From CALGFH01 sp036003705 (GTDB taxonomy: Bacteria > Actinomycetota > CALGFH01): a stretch of 56,099 bases of DNA. The translations under genes and the position numbers were made by a program. Below the pieces are notes generated by a model. It searched no databases. It worked only from the letters and a program-made list of their open reading frames with translations, and was not told where the DNA came from. Location of the stretch: positions 1 through 56,099 of the forward strand of contig DASYSE010000093.1 of assembly GCA_036003705.1 (NCBI GenBank), written 5' to 3'. Every line of letters begins with the position of its first letter. Within the stretch, counting starts at the first letter, position 1. This document shows positions 16,552 through 23,309 of this stretch, in pieces.

Positions 16552-16755
16552 CTACTGGTCGGTGCTGTCAGGGTCGTCCGAGTCGGCGGCTTCGGCGTCG
16601 GCCTCGGCCCCTTCCCAGCGGGGGGCGTCGGTCCCCGCCGCCCCTTCCCAGCGGGGGGCGTCGGTCGCGTCGGCGGCCTCGGTGCTCTCCCAGCGGGGCG
16701 CGTCGGCTTGCTGGTCGTCGGGCTGGGCGCCCTCGTCGGGCTCCATGGTGCTCAT
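16552..16755 (-). CDS. Small acidic protein with three DAPRWE repeats
   Basis: A 67-residue, strongly acidic Ala/Asp/Glu peptide with almost no hydrophobic residues except three Trp. The hexamer DAPRWE recurs at residues 18-23, 32-37 and 43-48, the last two within TDAPRWEG. ATG 16755 has a good GGGAGGGAACG ribosome site. The gene lies 39 bases upstream of the cyclase on the same strand, downstream of a TACACT box, so it is probably the operon's first gene. No family is known to me. It could be a disordered binding partner or sensor ligand for the TPR protein, or a multi-core peptide; none is shown. Confidence 0.6.
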   Translation of the reverse strand: MSTMEPDEGAQPDDQQADAPRWESTEAADATDAPRWEGAAGTDAPRWEGAEADAEAADSDDPDSTDQ

Positions 16756-16800
16756 CGTTCCCTCCCCTTTCGGGGTGCTGCACGACGGGTGGCCCCAAGG

Positions 16801-16806
16801 AGTGTA
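16801..16806 (-). promoter_or_regulatory. -10 box (TACACT) of the cyclase-Crp operon
   Basis: TACACT on the minus strand, 45 bases before ATG 16755, in an AT-richer pocket that reads CGTATACACT. Confidence 0.45.
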
Positions 16807-16871
16807 TACGGCAAGGCCAGCCGATTGGCCGCGTGACGGTCATCTGGAACGAGTGCCCCACGTCCGAGCCG

Positions 16872-18056
16872 CTACAGCCTGTGGCCGAACTCCGGGGGAA
16901 GGCGGTACTCGTCGCCGACGATCGGGTCGCCCTCGGCGAAGCGGCCGAGGCGGAACGGGTGGAGGTCGACGGTGGTGGCCTCGCCCTGGGTGACCAGCTC
17001 GGCCATGCAGGCGCCGACCGCCGGGGACTTCTTGAACCCGGTTCCCGAGAACCCGCCGGCGACGAACAGCCCGGCAACCCCTGGGGCGGCGTCGAGCACC
17101 GCCCGGCTGTCGGGTGAGGTGTCGTACACCCCGCGATGGCCGCGGGCGAACGGGGCGCCGGCGAACGCCGGCACCCGGCCGGCCAGGCGCCCCAGGGCCG
17201 GTGCGACCACCCGGTGGTCGTAGCCCTCGACCTCCCGGTCGATCGCCTCCACGCGGAGATGGTGGCCGGCCTCCACCCCGAGCAGCGACAGCTCGCCGCC
17301 GTGGGGGCGGAAGTAGGTGCCCAGCACCCCGTCGATCACCACCGGGTGGCGCCGGGCGGCATCCGGGCGGCGGAAGAAGGCGACCTGGGAGCGCTCGGGG
17401 GTGATGCCGAGCTCGAACCCCGCGGTCAGGGCCAGCGGGTCGACCCACGGCCCGCAGGCCAGCACCACCGCGTCGGCGCCGACCCGGCCGTCGTCGGTGT
17501 CGACGCCGACGACCCGGTCGCCGGCCACCGCCAGCGCCCGCACGGCCACCCCCTGGCCGATCCGGGCGCCGAGGTCGACCGCGCGCGAGGCGAACGCGAA
17601 GGTGGTCGCCACCGGGTCGGCGTAGCCGGAACCCGGCTCGACCGCGGCCAGCTCCACCCCGGCCAGGTCGAGCTCGGGGTGGTCGGCGCCGAGGTCGGCC
17701 GGGGTGACCGCCTCGGTATCGACGCCCAGCCGCCGCAGCATGGCCACGTTGCGCCGGAGGCGGCCGCCGTCGCCGGGGCCGACCAGGACCGCCGCCCCGG
17801 TGACGGTGAACCCGCACCAGCCGCCCACCCGCTCCCGCCAGCGCTGGAAGTAGGCGAGGCTGGCCACGGCCATGCTGGCCTCTGGCTGGTTGGTGTAGTG
17901 CATCCGCACCAGCGCCCCCGACCGGGCCGACATCCCCGAGCAGACCGTGCCCCGTTCCAGCACCAGCACATCGACGCCGCGCTCGGCCAGGTGGAAGGCG
18001 ATCGAGCAGCCCATCACCCCGCCCCCGACCACCACCACCGTCGCCCCTGCAGCCAT
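16872..18056 (-). CDS. FAD-dependent amine/amino-acid oxidoreductase (DAO family)
   Basis: A 394-residue flavoprotein like sarcosine/glycine oxidases and SoxB/DadA relatives. The N-terminus VVVVGGGVMGCSIAFHLAERG is the dinucleotide fold with the acidic ribose ligand in VLVLERG. GMSARSGALVRMHYTN is the flavin-linked stretch, and GLFVAGGFSGTGFKKSPAVG the C-terminal FAD motif. It would oxidise a secondary amine or D-amino acid to imine with electrons passed to oxygen or a carrier; the substrate is unknown. ATG 18056 follows GGGAGA; the frame is open 12 codons further upstream. It stands alone, divergent from the phosphoesterase gene. Confidence 0.87.
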   Translation of the reverse strand: MAAGATVVVVGGGVMGCSIAFHLAERGVDVLVLERGTVCSGMSARSGALVRMHYTNQPEASMAVASLAYFQRWRERVGGWCGFTVTGAAVLVGPGDGGRLRRNVAMLRRLGVDTEAVTPADLGADHPELDLAGVELAAVEPGSGYADPVATTFAFASRAVDLGARIGQGVAVRALAVAGDRVVGVDTDDGRVGADAVVLACGPWVDPLALTAGFELGITPERSQVAFFRRPDAARRHPVVIDGVLGTYFRPHGGELSLLGVEAGHHLRVEAIDREVEGYDHRVVAPALGRLAGRVPAFAGAPFARGHRGVYDTSPDSRAVLDAAPGVAGLFVAGGFSGTGFKKSPAVGACMAELVTQGEATTVDLHPFRLGRFAEGDPIVGDEYRLPPEFGHRL

Positions 18057-18243
18057 GGCGGTCAGTCTCCCGCATTGCCGCGGCCGTGGCACAGGCCGCT
18101 GGAACCCCGGTCAAGTCTCCGGGTTCGAGGCTCCAGGTTCCAACGACGGGTCCGCCGGCAGGGCACGGGAGGCTCTCCGGGTCCGGGGGCCCTGGTGGCG
18201 GCGCCCGACCGGCCACGCGGCCAGGGTACGGGACGGTCGCCGG

Positions 18244-18249
18244 TAGCAT
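18244..18249 (+). promoter_or_regulatory. -10 box (TAGCAT) upstream of the phosphoesterase
   Basis: TAGCAT ends eight bases before ATG 18258. A GGAGGA also lies between, so both leaderless and led transcripts are possible. Confidence 0.45.
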
Positions 18250-18257
18250 GGGAGGAC

Positions 18258-19025
18258 ATGCGGATCAAGGTCGTCTCCGACATCCACGGGGCCGCCGACG
18301 CCCTGCGCCGGGAGGTGGCCGGGGCCGACGCCCTGCTGGTCTGCGGCGACCTGGTCAACCTGATCGACTACCGGACCATGCAGGGGATCGCGGCCGACGT
18401 GTTCGGGCCGGAGCCGATCCGCGACTTCGTGCGCCTGCGCACCGCCGGGCGGTTCGAGGAGGCGGGCCGGGTGCTGCGGGGCGCGGCCGAAGGGCGCGAG
18501 GACGAGGTCCGCAACCAGGTCCGAGCGGCTGTCCGGGCCCAGTACGAGGCGGTGTTCGCGGCCTTTCCGGAGCCGACCTACCTGACCCACGGCAACGTGG
18601 ACAGCCCCGACCAGTTCCAGGACCTGCTGCGGCCGGGGGTTCGCCACCTGGACGGGGAGACCGTCGAGCTGGACGGGCTGCGGATCGGCTTCGTCGGCGG
18701 CGGGCTGCCGCGAGGGTCGCGGCCCCACCTGTCGGAATGCACCCACGAGGAGTTCGCGGCCAAGGTCGCCGTCCTCGGCCCGGTCGACGTGCTCTGCTCG
18801 CACATGCCCCCGGCCGTCGACGACCTGCGCTTCGACGTGGTGGCCGGCCGTCCCGAGCCGGGCAGCCAGGCGCTGCTCGACTACGTCGAGGAACACCAGC
18901 CCGACTACCTGTACTTCGGCCACGTCCACCAGCCACGGCGCAGCCGCCAGCGGGTGGGCCGCACCTGGCTGGTCAACGTCGGCTACTTCCGCGGCACCGG
19001 CCGCATGGTCGAGCACCCGGCGTAA
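18258..19025 (+). CDS. Calcineurin-like metallophosphoesterase
   Basis: A 255-residue protein with all binuclear-metal motifs in order: SDIHG (DxH), VCGDLVN (GD), THGNVDS (GN, with Val for the usual His), SHMPP and FGHVHQ. It should hydrolyse a phosphomonoester or phosphodiester in the cytosol; the substrate is not evident. A helical insertion (about residues 45-95) between the GD and GN motifs is unusually long. It heads a run of same-strand genes (SRPBCC, ArsA, small Cys protein), though each has its own -10 box. Confidence 0.85.
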   Translation: MRIKVVSDIHGAADALRREVAGADALLVCGDLVNLIDYRTMQGIAADVFGPEPIRDFVRLRTAGRFEEAGRVLRGAAEGREDEVRNQVRAAVRAQYEAVFAAFPEPTYLTHGNVDSPDQFQDLLRPGVRHLDGETVELDGLRIGFVGGGLPRGSRPHLSECTHEEFAAKVAVLGPVDVLCSHMPPAVDDLRFDVVAGRPEPGSQALLDYVEEHQPDYLYFGHVHQPRRSRQRVGRTWLVNVGYFRGTGRMVEHPA

Positions 19026-19031
19026 TACCAT
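19026..19031 (+). promoter_or_regulatory. -10 box (TACCAT), leaderless SRPBCC gene
   Basis: TACCAT overlaps the end of the phosphoesterase gene region and stops six bases before ATG 19038. Confidence 0.5.
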
Positions 19032-19037
19032 CCGGGC

Positions 19038-19478
19038 ATGCCCGAGCACGCCGAAGGCTCGGCCGAGGTCTTCGCCACCCCAGCCGAGGTCATGGCCGTC
19101 GTCGCCGACTTCGACGCCTACCCCGACTGGGTCGGCAACCTCGAGGAGGTCGACGTCCTGGCCCGCGACCGCCGCGGCCGCGGGACCAGGGTCGCGTTCC
19201 GCCTACGCACCCCGGTGGGGGACCAGGCCTACACCCTCGCCTACCGCTACCAGCCCAAGGACGCCGGCGTCAGCTGGACCTACGTGGAGGGCACGCTGGA
19301 GGACCTGGCCGGCGCCTACATCCTGGAGCCGACGCTCGACGGGACCACCAGGGTCACCTACCGGCTGGAGGTCGAGCTCGGCGTGCCGCTGCCGGGCCTG
19401 GTCAAGCGGCAGGCGGCCAGGCAGATCGTGCGCTCGGCCCTCAACGACCTGAAGCGCCGGGTGGAGTCGTCAATGTAG
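19038..19478 (+). CDS. SRPBCC (START-like, polyketide cyclase/dehydrase) protein
   Basis: A 146-residue helix-grip protein. The start EGSAEVFATPAEVMAVVADFDAYPDW is the hallmark N-terminal strand and helix, and the C-terminal helix (about residues 113-143) closes a hydrophobic pocket. Such proteins bind lipids, isoprenoids or polyketides, and a few are cyclases. It is immediately followed by an ArsA-type ATPase, a pairing common in actinobacteria that suggests a shared membrane-protein or lipid task; the role itself is unproven. Confidence 0.83.
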   Translation: MPEHAEGSAEVFATPAEVMAVVADFDAYPDWVGNLEEVDVLARDRRGRGTRVAFRLRTPVGDQAYTLAYRYQPKDAGVSWTYVEGTLEDLAGAYILEPTLDGTTRVTYRLEVELGVPLPGLVKRQAARQIVRSALNDLKRRVESSM

Positions 19479-19481
19479 GCT
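19476..19481 (+). promoter_or_regulatory. -10 box (TAGGCT), leaderless ArsA gene
   Basis: TAGGCT spans the SRPBCC stop codon and ends nine bases before GTG 19491. Confidence 0.45.
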
Positions 19482-19490
19482 GCCAGGACC

Positions 19491-20693
19491 GTGCGAATCC
19501 TCCTGTTCACCGGCAAGGGCGGCGTGGGCAAGACCACCGTGGCGGCAGCCACCGCCGCCCGGGCGGCAGCCCGCGGTCACCGCACCCTGGTGATGTCCAC
19601 CGACCCGGCCCATTCGCTTGCCGACTCCTTCGACGTCGAGCTCGGCGCCGAACCCCGCCAGATCGCCGAGCGGCTCTGGGCCGAGCAGATCGACAGCCAG
19701 GCCAGGCTGGAGGCCAACTGGCGCGAGATCCAGGAGTACGTCATCAACCTGCTCAACTGGGGCGGGGTCGATGCCGTCGAGGCCGAGGAGCTGTCGGTCA
19801 TCCCCGGCCTCGACGAGCTGTTCAGCCTCATCGACATCAACCGCTACCAGCAGGCCGGCGACTACGACCTGCTGGTGGTGGACTGCGCCCCGACCGCCGA
19901 GACGCTGCGGCTGCTGTCGCTGCCGGAGGCGCTCGGCTGGTACATCGACCGGCTGTTCCCCTCCTCGCGGCGGATCGCGACGGTCGCCCGGCCGTTGCTC
20001 GGCCGGCTCGGCAACCTGCCCCCGATCGCCTCCGACGCCGTGTTCGGCGCCGTCGAGCGCCTGTACCGCAACCTGGAGCGGGTCCGGCTGCTGCTGGCCG
20101 AGCCCGAGACCTCCACCGTCCGGCTGGTCCTCAACCCCGAGAAGATGGTGATCGCCGAGGCCAGGCGCACCTACACCTACCTGTCGCTGTTCGGCTACCG
20201 GATCGACGCGGTGGTGGTCAACCGGCTGCTGCCCGACGACGTCACCGACCCGTACTTCGGCAAGTGGAAGGAGATCCAGGCCGACCATTTCCGCACCATC
20301 ACCGAGTCGTTCGCGCCCCTGCCGATCCTGACCTGCCGGCTGTTCGACGACGAGATGGTCGGCCTGGAGCGGCTGTCGGCGGTGGCGGGGGAGGTCTACG
20401 GCACGAAGGACCCGGCGGCGGTCCTGGCCGGCTCACAGCCGCTGCGGGTGACCAAGGAGCGCGGCGGCGGCTACGCCCTGCGCATGGAGCTCCCCTTCGC
20501 CGAGCGGAGCGACCTCGACGTCCACCGCAAGGGCGACGAGCTGTTGATCAAGGTCGGCCACTACAAGCGCAACGTCCTGCTGCCCCAGGCCCTGCAGCCG
20601 CTGGAGGTCTCCGCCGCCAACCTGCGCGGCGGCACCCTGGTGGTGCGGTTCGACGCCCGCGACGGGCAGTCCGCCGGGGCCAGGGGCGCCTAG
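19491..20693 (+). CDS. ArsA/GET3-family ATPase with C-terminal HSP20-like domain
   Basis: A 400-residue ATPase of the SIMIBI class. The deviant P-loop FTGKGGVGKTTVAAATA, switch I STDPAHSLADSF and switch II VVDCAPTAETLRLL match ArsA/Get3. It has one ATPase half, as in bacterial Get3-like proteins, not the doubled arsenite pump. Residues about 315-395 form a beta-sandwich resembling an alpha-crystallin domain (YALRMELPFAERSDLDVHRKGDELLIKVG). No arsB or arsR is nearby, so arsenite export is unlikely; membrane-protein targeting or chaperoning fits better. GTG start. Confidence 0.88.
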   Translation: MRILLFTGKGGVGKTTVAAATAARAAARGHRTLVMSTDPAHSLADSFDVELGAEPRQIAERLWAEQIDSQARLEANWREIQEYVINLLNWGGVDAVEAEELSVIPGLDELFSLIDINRYQQAGDYDLLVVDCAPTAETLRLLSLPEALGWYIDRLFPSSRRIATVARPLLGRLGNLPPIASDAVFGAVERLYRNLERVRLLLAEPETSTVRLVLNPEKMVIAEARRTYTYLSLFGYRIDAVVVNRLLPDDVTDPYFGKWKEIQADHFRTITESFAPLPILTCRLFDDEMVGLERLSAVAGEVYGTKDPAAVLAGSQPLRVTKERGGGYALRMELPFAERSDLDVHRKGDELLIKVGHYKRNVLLPQALQPLEVSAANLRGGTLVVRFDARDGQSAGARGA

Positions 20694-20720
20694 AAGCCAC
20701 CGCCGACCGGAGGAGAGCCG

Positions 20721-20984
20721 ATGACCCTCGACGACGCCGGACAGCCTGGTCGGGCCCCCGAATGCCAGACCTGCCCGATCTGCGCCGGGCTGGCGGCGCT
20801 GCGCGAGGCCAGGCCGGAGGCGGTCGAGCACCTGGTCAAGGCCGGCGCCGAGCTGCTGCTGGCCGCCAGGGCCCTGCTGGAGGGCGCCGCCCCCGACGGG
20901 CAGGCCTCCCCACGACGGAGCCGTCGGGGCGGCGCCGCCCAGAGCGCGGCCGGCAACGGCATGCAGCGTATCGACATCGGCTAG
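20721..20984 (+). CDS. Small CxxCPxC-motif protein adjoining ArsA
   Basis: An 87-residue protein from ATG 20721 behind GGAGGAGAG. It has CQTCPIC near residues 15-21, then an amphipathic helix (EAVEHLVKAGAELLLAARAL) and a basic disordered tail. Similar CPxC proteins recur next to SRPBCC/ArsA pairs in actinobacteria, so it is probably part of the same unit. Function unknown; metal binding by the three Cys is likely. Confidence 0.68.
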   Translation: MTLDDAGQPGRAPECQTCPICAGLAALREARPEAVEHLVKAGAELLLAARALLEGAAPDGQASPRRSRRGGAAQSAAGNGMQRIDIG

Positions 20985-20987
20985 AGT
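20982..20987 (+). promoter_or_regulatory. -10 box (TAGAGT) of the ROK kinase-LLM pair
   Basis: TAGAGT overlaps the stop of the small Cys gene. It predicts a leader of roughly 90 bases before GTG 21083, containing the small open frame listed next. Confidence 0.35.
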
Positions 20988-21045
20988 GCCGGTCGAGCAT
21001 CGGCGCCGCCAAGCGCCACGCTGGAGGAACAGGAGGGCCGCAGAG

Positions 21046-21078
21046 GTGCTCGCCGTGCAGACTCGATCGGTGCCCTGA
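21046..21078 (+). CDS. Ten-codon upstream open frame in the ROK gene leader
   Basis: GTG 21046 encodes VLAVQTRSVP and stops at TGA 21076-21078, four bases before the ROK start. It has an ideal AGGAGGG eight bases upstream, whereas GTG 21083 has none. Ribosomes ending here could re-initiate on the kinase gene, making it a coupling or attenuation peptide. Seen in sequence; function inferred. Confidence 0.35.
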   Translation: MLAVQTRSVP

Positions 21079-21082
21079 CCTG

Positions 21083-22045
21083 GTGTCGGCACCGGTCCAC
21101 GCCGGGCCGCACGCCATCGGCATCGATATCGGCGGGACCAAGATCGCCGGTGGGGTGGTCACCGCAGGCGGGCTGATCCTCGACCGCACCAGGGTCCCGA
21201 CCCCGCCGGCGGACCAGGCGGCCACCCTGGCCGCGCTGGTCGCGGTCGTCGACGGGCTGCGCGCCCGCCACCCCCGGGTCGACGCGATCGGGATCGGGGC
21301 GGCCGGGCTGGTCGAGTGGCCGGGCGGCCTCGCCCGCTGGGCCCCGCACAACACCTACCGGCGGATGGAGCTGCGCCGCCTGCTCCACGAGCGGAGCGGC
21401 CTGCCGACCACCGTCGACAACGACGCCAACGCCGCCGCCTGGGCCGAGGCGCGGTTGGGCGCCGGCGCCGGCAGCGACGACCTGGTGCTGGTCACGGTCG
21501 GGACCGGGATCGGTGGCGGGCTGGTGCTGGACGGCCGCCTCTACCACGGGCAGAACGGCTTCGCGGGCGAGATCGGCCACATGATCGTCGACCCGGACGG
21601 CGACCGCTGCGCCTGCGGCAACCGCGGCTGCCTCGAGGCGATGGCTTCGGGCTCGACCCTCGGCCGGCTCGGCCGGGAGGCGGCCGCGCGCGACCCTGGC
21701 GGCCGCCTGGCCACCTCGGCCGGCGGGCCCGACCTGGTCACCGGCGAAGTCGTGTTCGCGGCGGCCAGGGAGGGCGACATGCTCGCCCGGGCACTGTTCG
21801 AGCGGATCGGGCACTGGCTGGGGATCGGGATCGCCTCGCTGGTCACCATCTTCGACCCCGACGTGGTGGTGGTCGGCGGCGGGGTCGCCGCCACCGGTGA
21901 GCTGCTGCTCGCCCCGGCGAGGGCCAGCTTCGAGCGGTACGTGCACGGCCGGGCCTACCGCGACCTGCCGCCGGTGGTCCCGACCCGGCTCGGCGCCGAC
22001 GCCGGCCTGGTCGGAGCGGCCACCCTGGCCCTGGCGCGCCGCTGA
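21083..22045 (+). CDS. ROK-family sugar kinase (glucokinase-like)
   Basis: A 320-residue ATP-dependent sugar kinase. GIDIGGTKIAGGVV is the phosphate-1 loop, VDNDANAAAWAE holds the catalytic Asp, VTVGTGIGGGLV is phosphate-2, and GHMIVDPDGDRCACGNRGCLEA gives the ROK His and CxCGxxGCxE zinc site. No DNA-binding domain precedes it, so it is an enzyme, not an NagC/XylR repressor. Glucose is the commonest substrate of actinobacterial members of this type. GTG 21083 is the only plausible start and lacks a ribosome site. Its stop overlaps the LLM gene. Confidence 0.9.
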   Translation: MSAPVHAGPHAIGIDIGGTKIAGGVVTAGGLILDRTRVPTPPADQAATLAALVAVVDGLRARHPRVDAIGIGAAGLVEWPGGLARWAPHNTYRRMELRRLLHERSGLPTTVDNDANAAAWAEARLGAGAGSDDLVLVTVGTGIGGGLVLDGRLYHGQNGFAGEIGHMIVDPDGDRCACGNRGCLEAMASGSTLGRLGREAAARDPGGRLATSAGGPDLVTGEVVFAAAREGDMLARALFERIGHWLGIGIASLVTIFDPDVVVVGGGVAATGELLLAPARASFERYVHGRAYRDLPPVVPTRLGADAGLVGAATLALARR

Positions 22046-22938
22046 TGGCTCAGAGGCTCCCCGCGCTCGCCGTCACCCTGCCCCAGTTCGCCACCCACGC
22101 CGGGCCGAGCCGGTCCGCCTGCCTGGACGCCCAGCGGCTCGGCTTCGCCGGGGCGTTCGTGTTCGACCATCTGTGGCCGCTCGGCGGCCCCCGCACCCGG
22201 CCCGCCCTGGAATGCTGGACCCTGCTGGCCGCGCTCGCCGCCGAGGCCGGCCGGCGGCCCGCCCGCGGAGACCGGTTCCGGCTCGGGACCCTGGTCACCC
22301 GTGCCGGGCTGCGGGCCCCGGCCGTCGTCGCCCGGATGGCGGCGACCGTCGGGCAGGTGGCGGGCGCGCCGCCGATCATCGGGATCGGGCGAGGCGACCT
22401 GACCAACCGGCCCGAGAACCTCGCCTTCGGGTTTCCGTTCCCGGACGGCGCGGGGCGGGCCCTGGCCCTTGAGCAGACCGTCGCCGCCCTGCGCGGCCCG
22501 CTGGCCGGCACGCCCCGGCCGGCGGTGTGGGTCGGCGGGGCCGCCGCCGGCGGCCGCGTCCTCGCCGGCCGCCTGGCCGACGCCTGGAACGGCTGGGCGC
22601 TCAGCCCCGAGGAGCTGGCCGCCGGGCTGGCCGACGTCCGCCGGGCGGCCGAGCAGGCCGGCCGCGACCCGGCCGCCGTCGCCGGCACCTGGGCCGGGCA
22701 GGTGCTGGTGGCGGGGGAGCGGCGCGAGGCCGAGGCCCGGCTGGCCCGGTGGGGCGCCGGCCGCCCACCGGCCGAGCGGGCCCGGGTGGTCGCCGGTGAC
22801 CCGGAGACGGTCATGGGCCGGCTGCGCGCCCTCCACGACGCCGGCGCCACCTGGTGCGTGGTCGCCACCGTCGGCGGGCCCGGTGCGGACATGCGGGCCC
22901 TGCTGGCGGGTGCCGCCGGCCTTCACCCGGATAGTTGA
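22045..22938 (+). CDS. LLM-class (luciferase-like) flavin oxidoreductase
   Basis: A 297-residue TIM-barrel protein. The start ALAVTLPQFATHAGPSRS and GFAGAFVFDHLWPLGG, then FRLGTLVTRAGLRAPAVVARMAATV and PPIIGIGRGD, follow the F420/FMN luciferase-like pattern, as does PAVWVGGAAAGGRVLAGRLADAWNGW. Many actinobacterial members use coenzyme F420; which flavin is used here is not evident. ATG 22045 shares its A with the ROK stop (TGATG), so it is translationally coupled. The substrate is unknown. Confidence 0.83.
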   Translation: MAQRLPALAVTLPQFATHAGPSRSACLDAQRLGFAGAFVFDHLWPLGGPRTRPALECWTLLAALAAEAGRRPARGDRFRLGTLVTRAGLRAPAVVARMAATVGQVAGAPPIIGIGRGDLTNRPENLAFGFPFPDGAGRALALEQTVAALRGPLAGTPRPAVWVGGAAAGGRVLAGRLADAWNGWALSPEELAAGLADVRRAAEQAGRDPAAVAGTWAGQVLVAGERREAEARLARWGAGRPPAERARVVAGDPETVMGRLRALHDAGATWCVVATVGGPGADMRALLAGAAGLHPDS

Positions 22939-23309
22939 GCGTGAAAGGAAATTCGGACGGAGAAGCGAAAGCGCCAGCAAATACCCGCTGGCGCCATGGC
23001 CACCATGAAACCTAGTCTACGTATCGTACAGATTAATAGTCGCGTTTAGCCCGGTAGGAGCATTGCACGGAGGAGCATGTCCCGCGCAGAATCTAACTGT
23101 TGACTCACCCATCGCCGCTACGCCAGCCCGCCTACCCCCAAAGGCGGAACGCGTCAGGGAGAGGAATCGCCATGTACCCGCGCACTGTCACTGTCACTCC
23201 AACCCGCGCCTCGGCCGCGTCGCCGAGGCCTGTCTCCCGGTCGACCACCTGGTCGCGGACCCGGCACGGGCCATCGACCACCTGGTCGTAGGCTGCTGAT
23301 GGCGGCGGC
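22939..23309 (+). other. AT-richer regulatory region upstream of the sensor kinase
   Basis: This 371-base gap is the least GC-rich part of the window around 23000-23100. It holds the hairpin at 22971-22994 and ATG 23077 behind GGAGGAGC opening an eight-codon frame (MSRAESNC). ATG 23172 behind GGGAGAGG opens a 39-codon Ser/Thr/Arg-rich frame ending at 23291. Two direct copies of the palindromic 15-mer TCGACCACCTGGTCG start at 23241 and 23274. None of the short frames resembles a known protein. Confidence 0.45.
22971..22994 (+). terminator. Eight-base-pair hairpin after the LLM gene
   Basis: GCGCCAGC (22971-22978) pairs with GCTGGCGC (22987-22994) around an AT-containing 8-base loop, 33 bases past the LLM stop. 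It probably ends the ROK-LLM transcript. Confidence 0.5.

Noticed and set aside
19491..20693. An arsenite efflux ATPase
   Set aside because: It has one ATPase half with an HSP20-like tail and no arsB, arsR or arsC is near, so the resistance role is not supported.
18086..22045. A 1319-codon open frame on the plus strand
   Set aside because: Only its last part (from 21083) is the ROK kinase. The rest is an out-of-frame reading of the phosphoesterase, SRPBCC and ArsA genes, Arg/Pro/Gly rich as expected for GC-rich shadow frames.
23172..23291. A 39-residue gene upstream of the sensor kinase
   Set aside because: It has a fair ribosome site, but the Ser/Thr/Arg composition fits a shadow frame and the 15-mer repeats explain its internal similarity. 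It is kept only as a note in the regulatory region.
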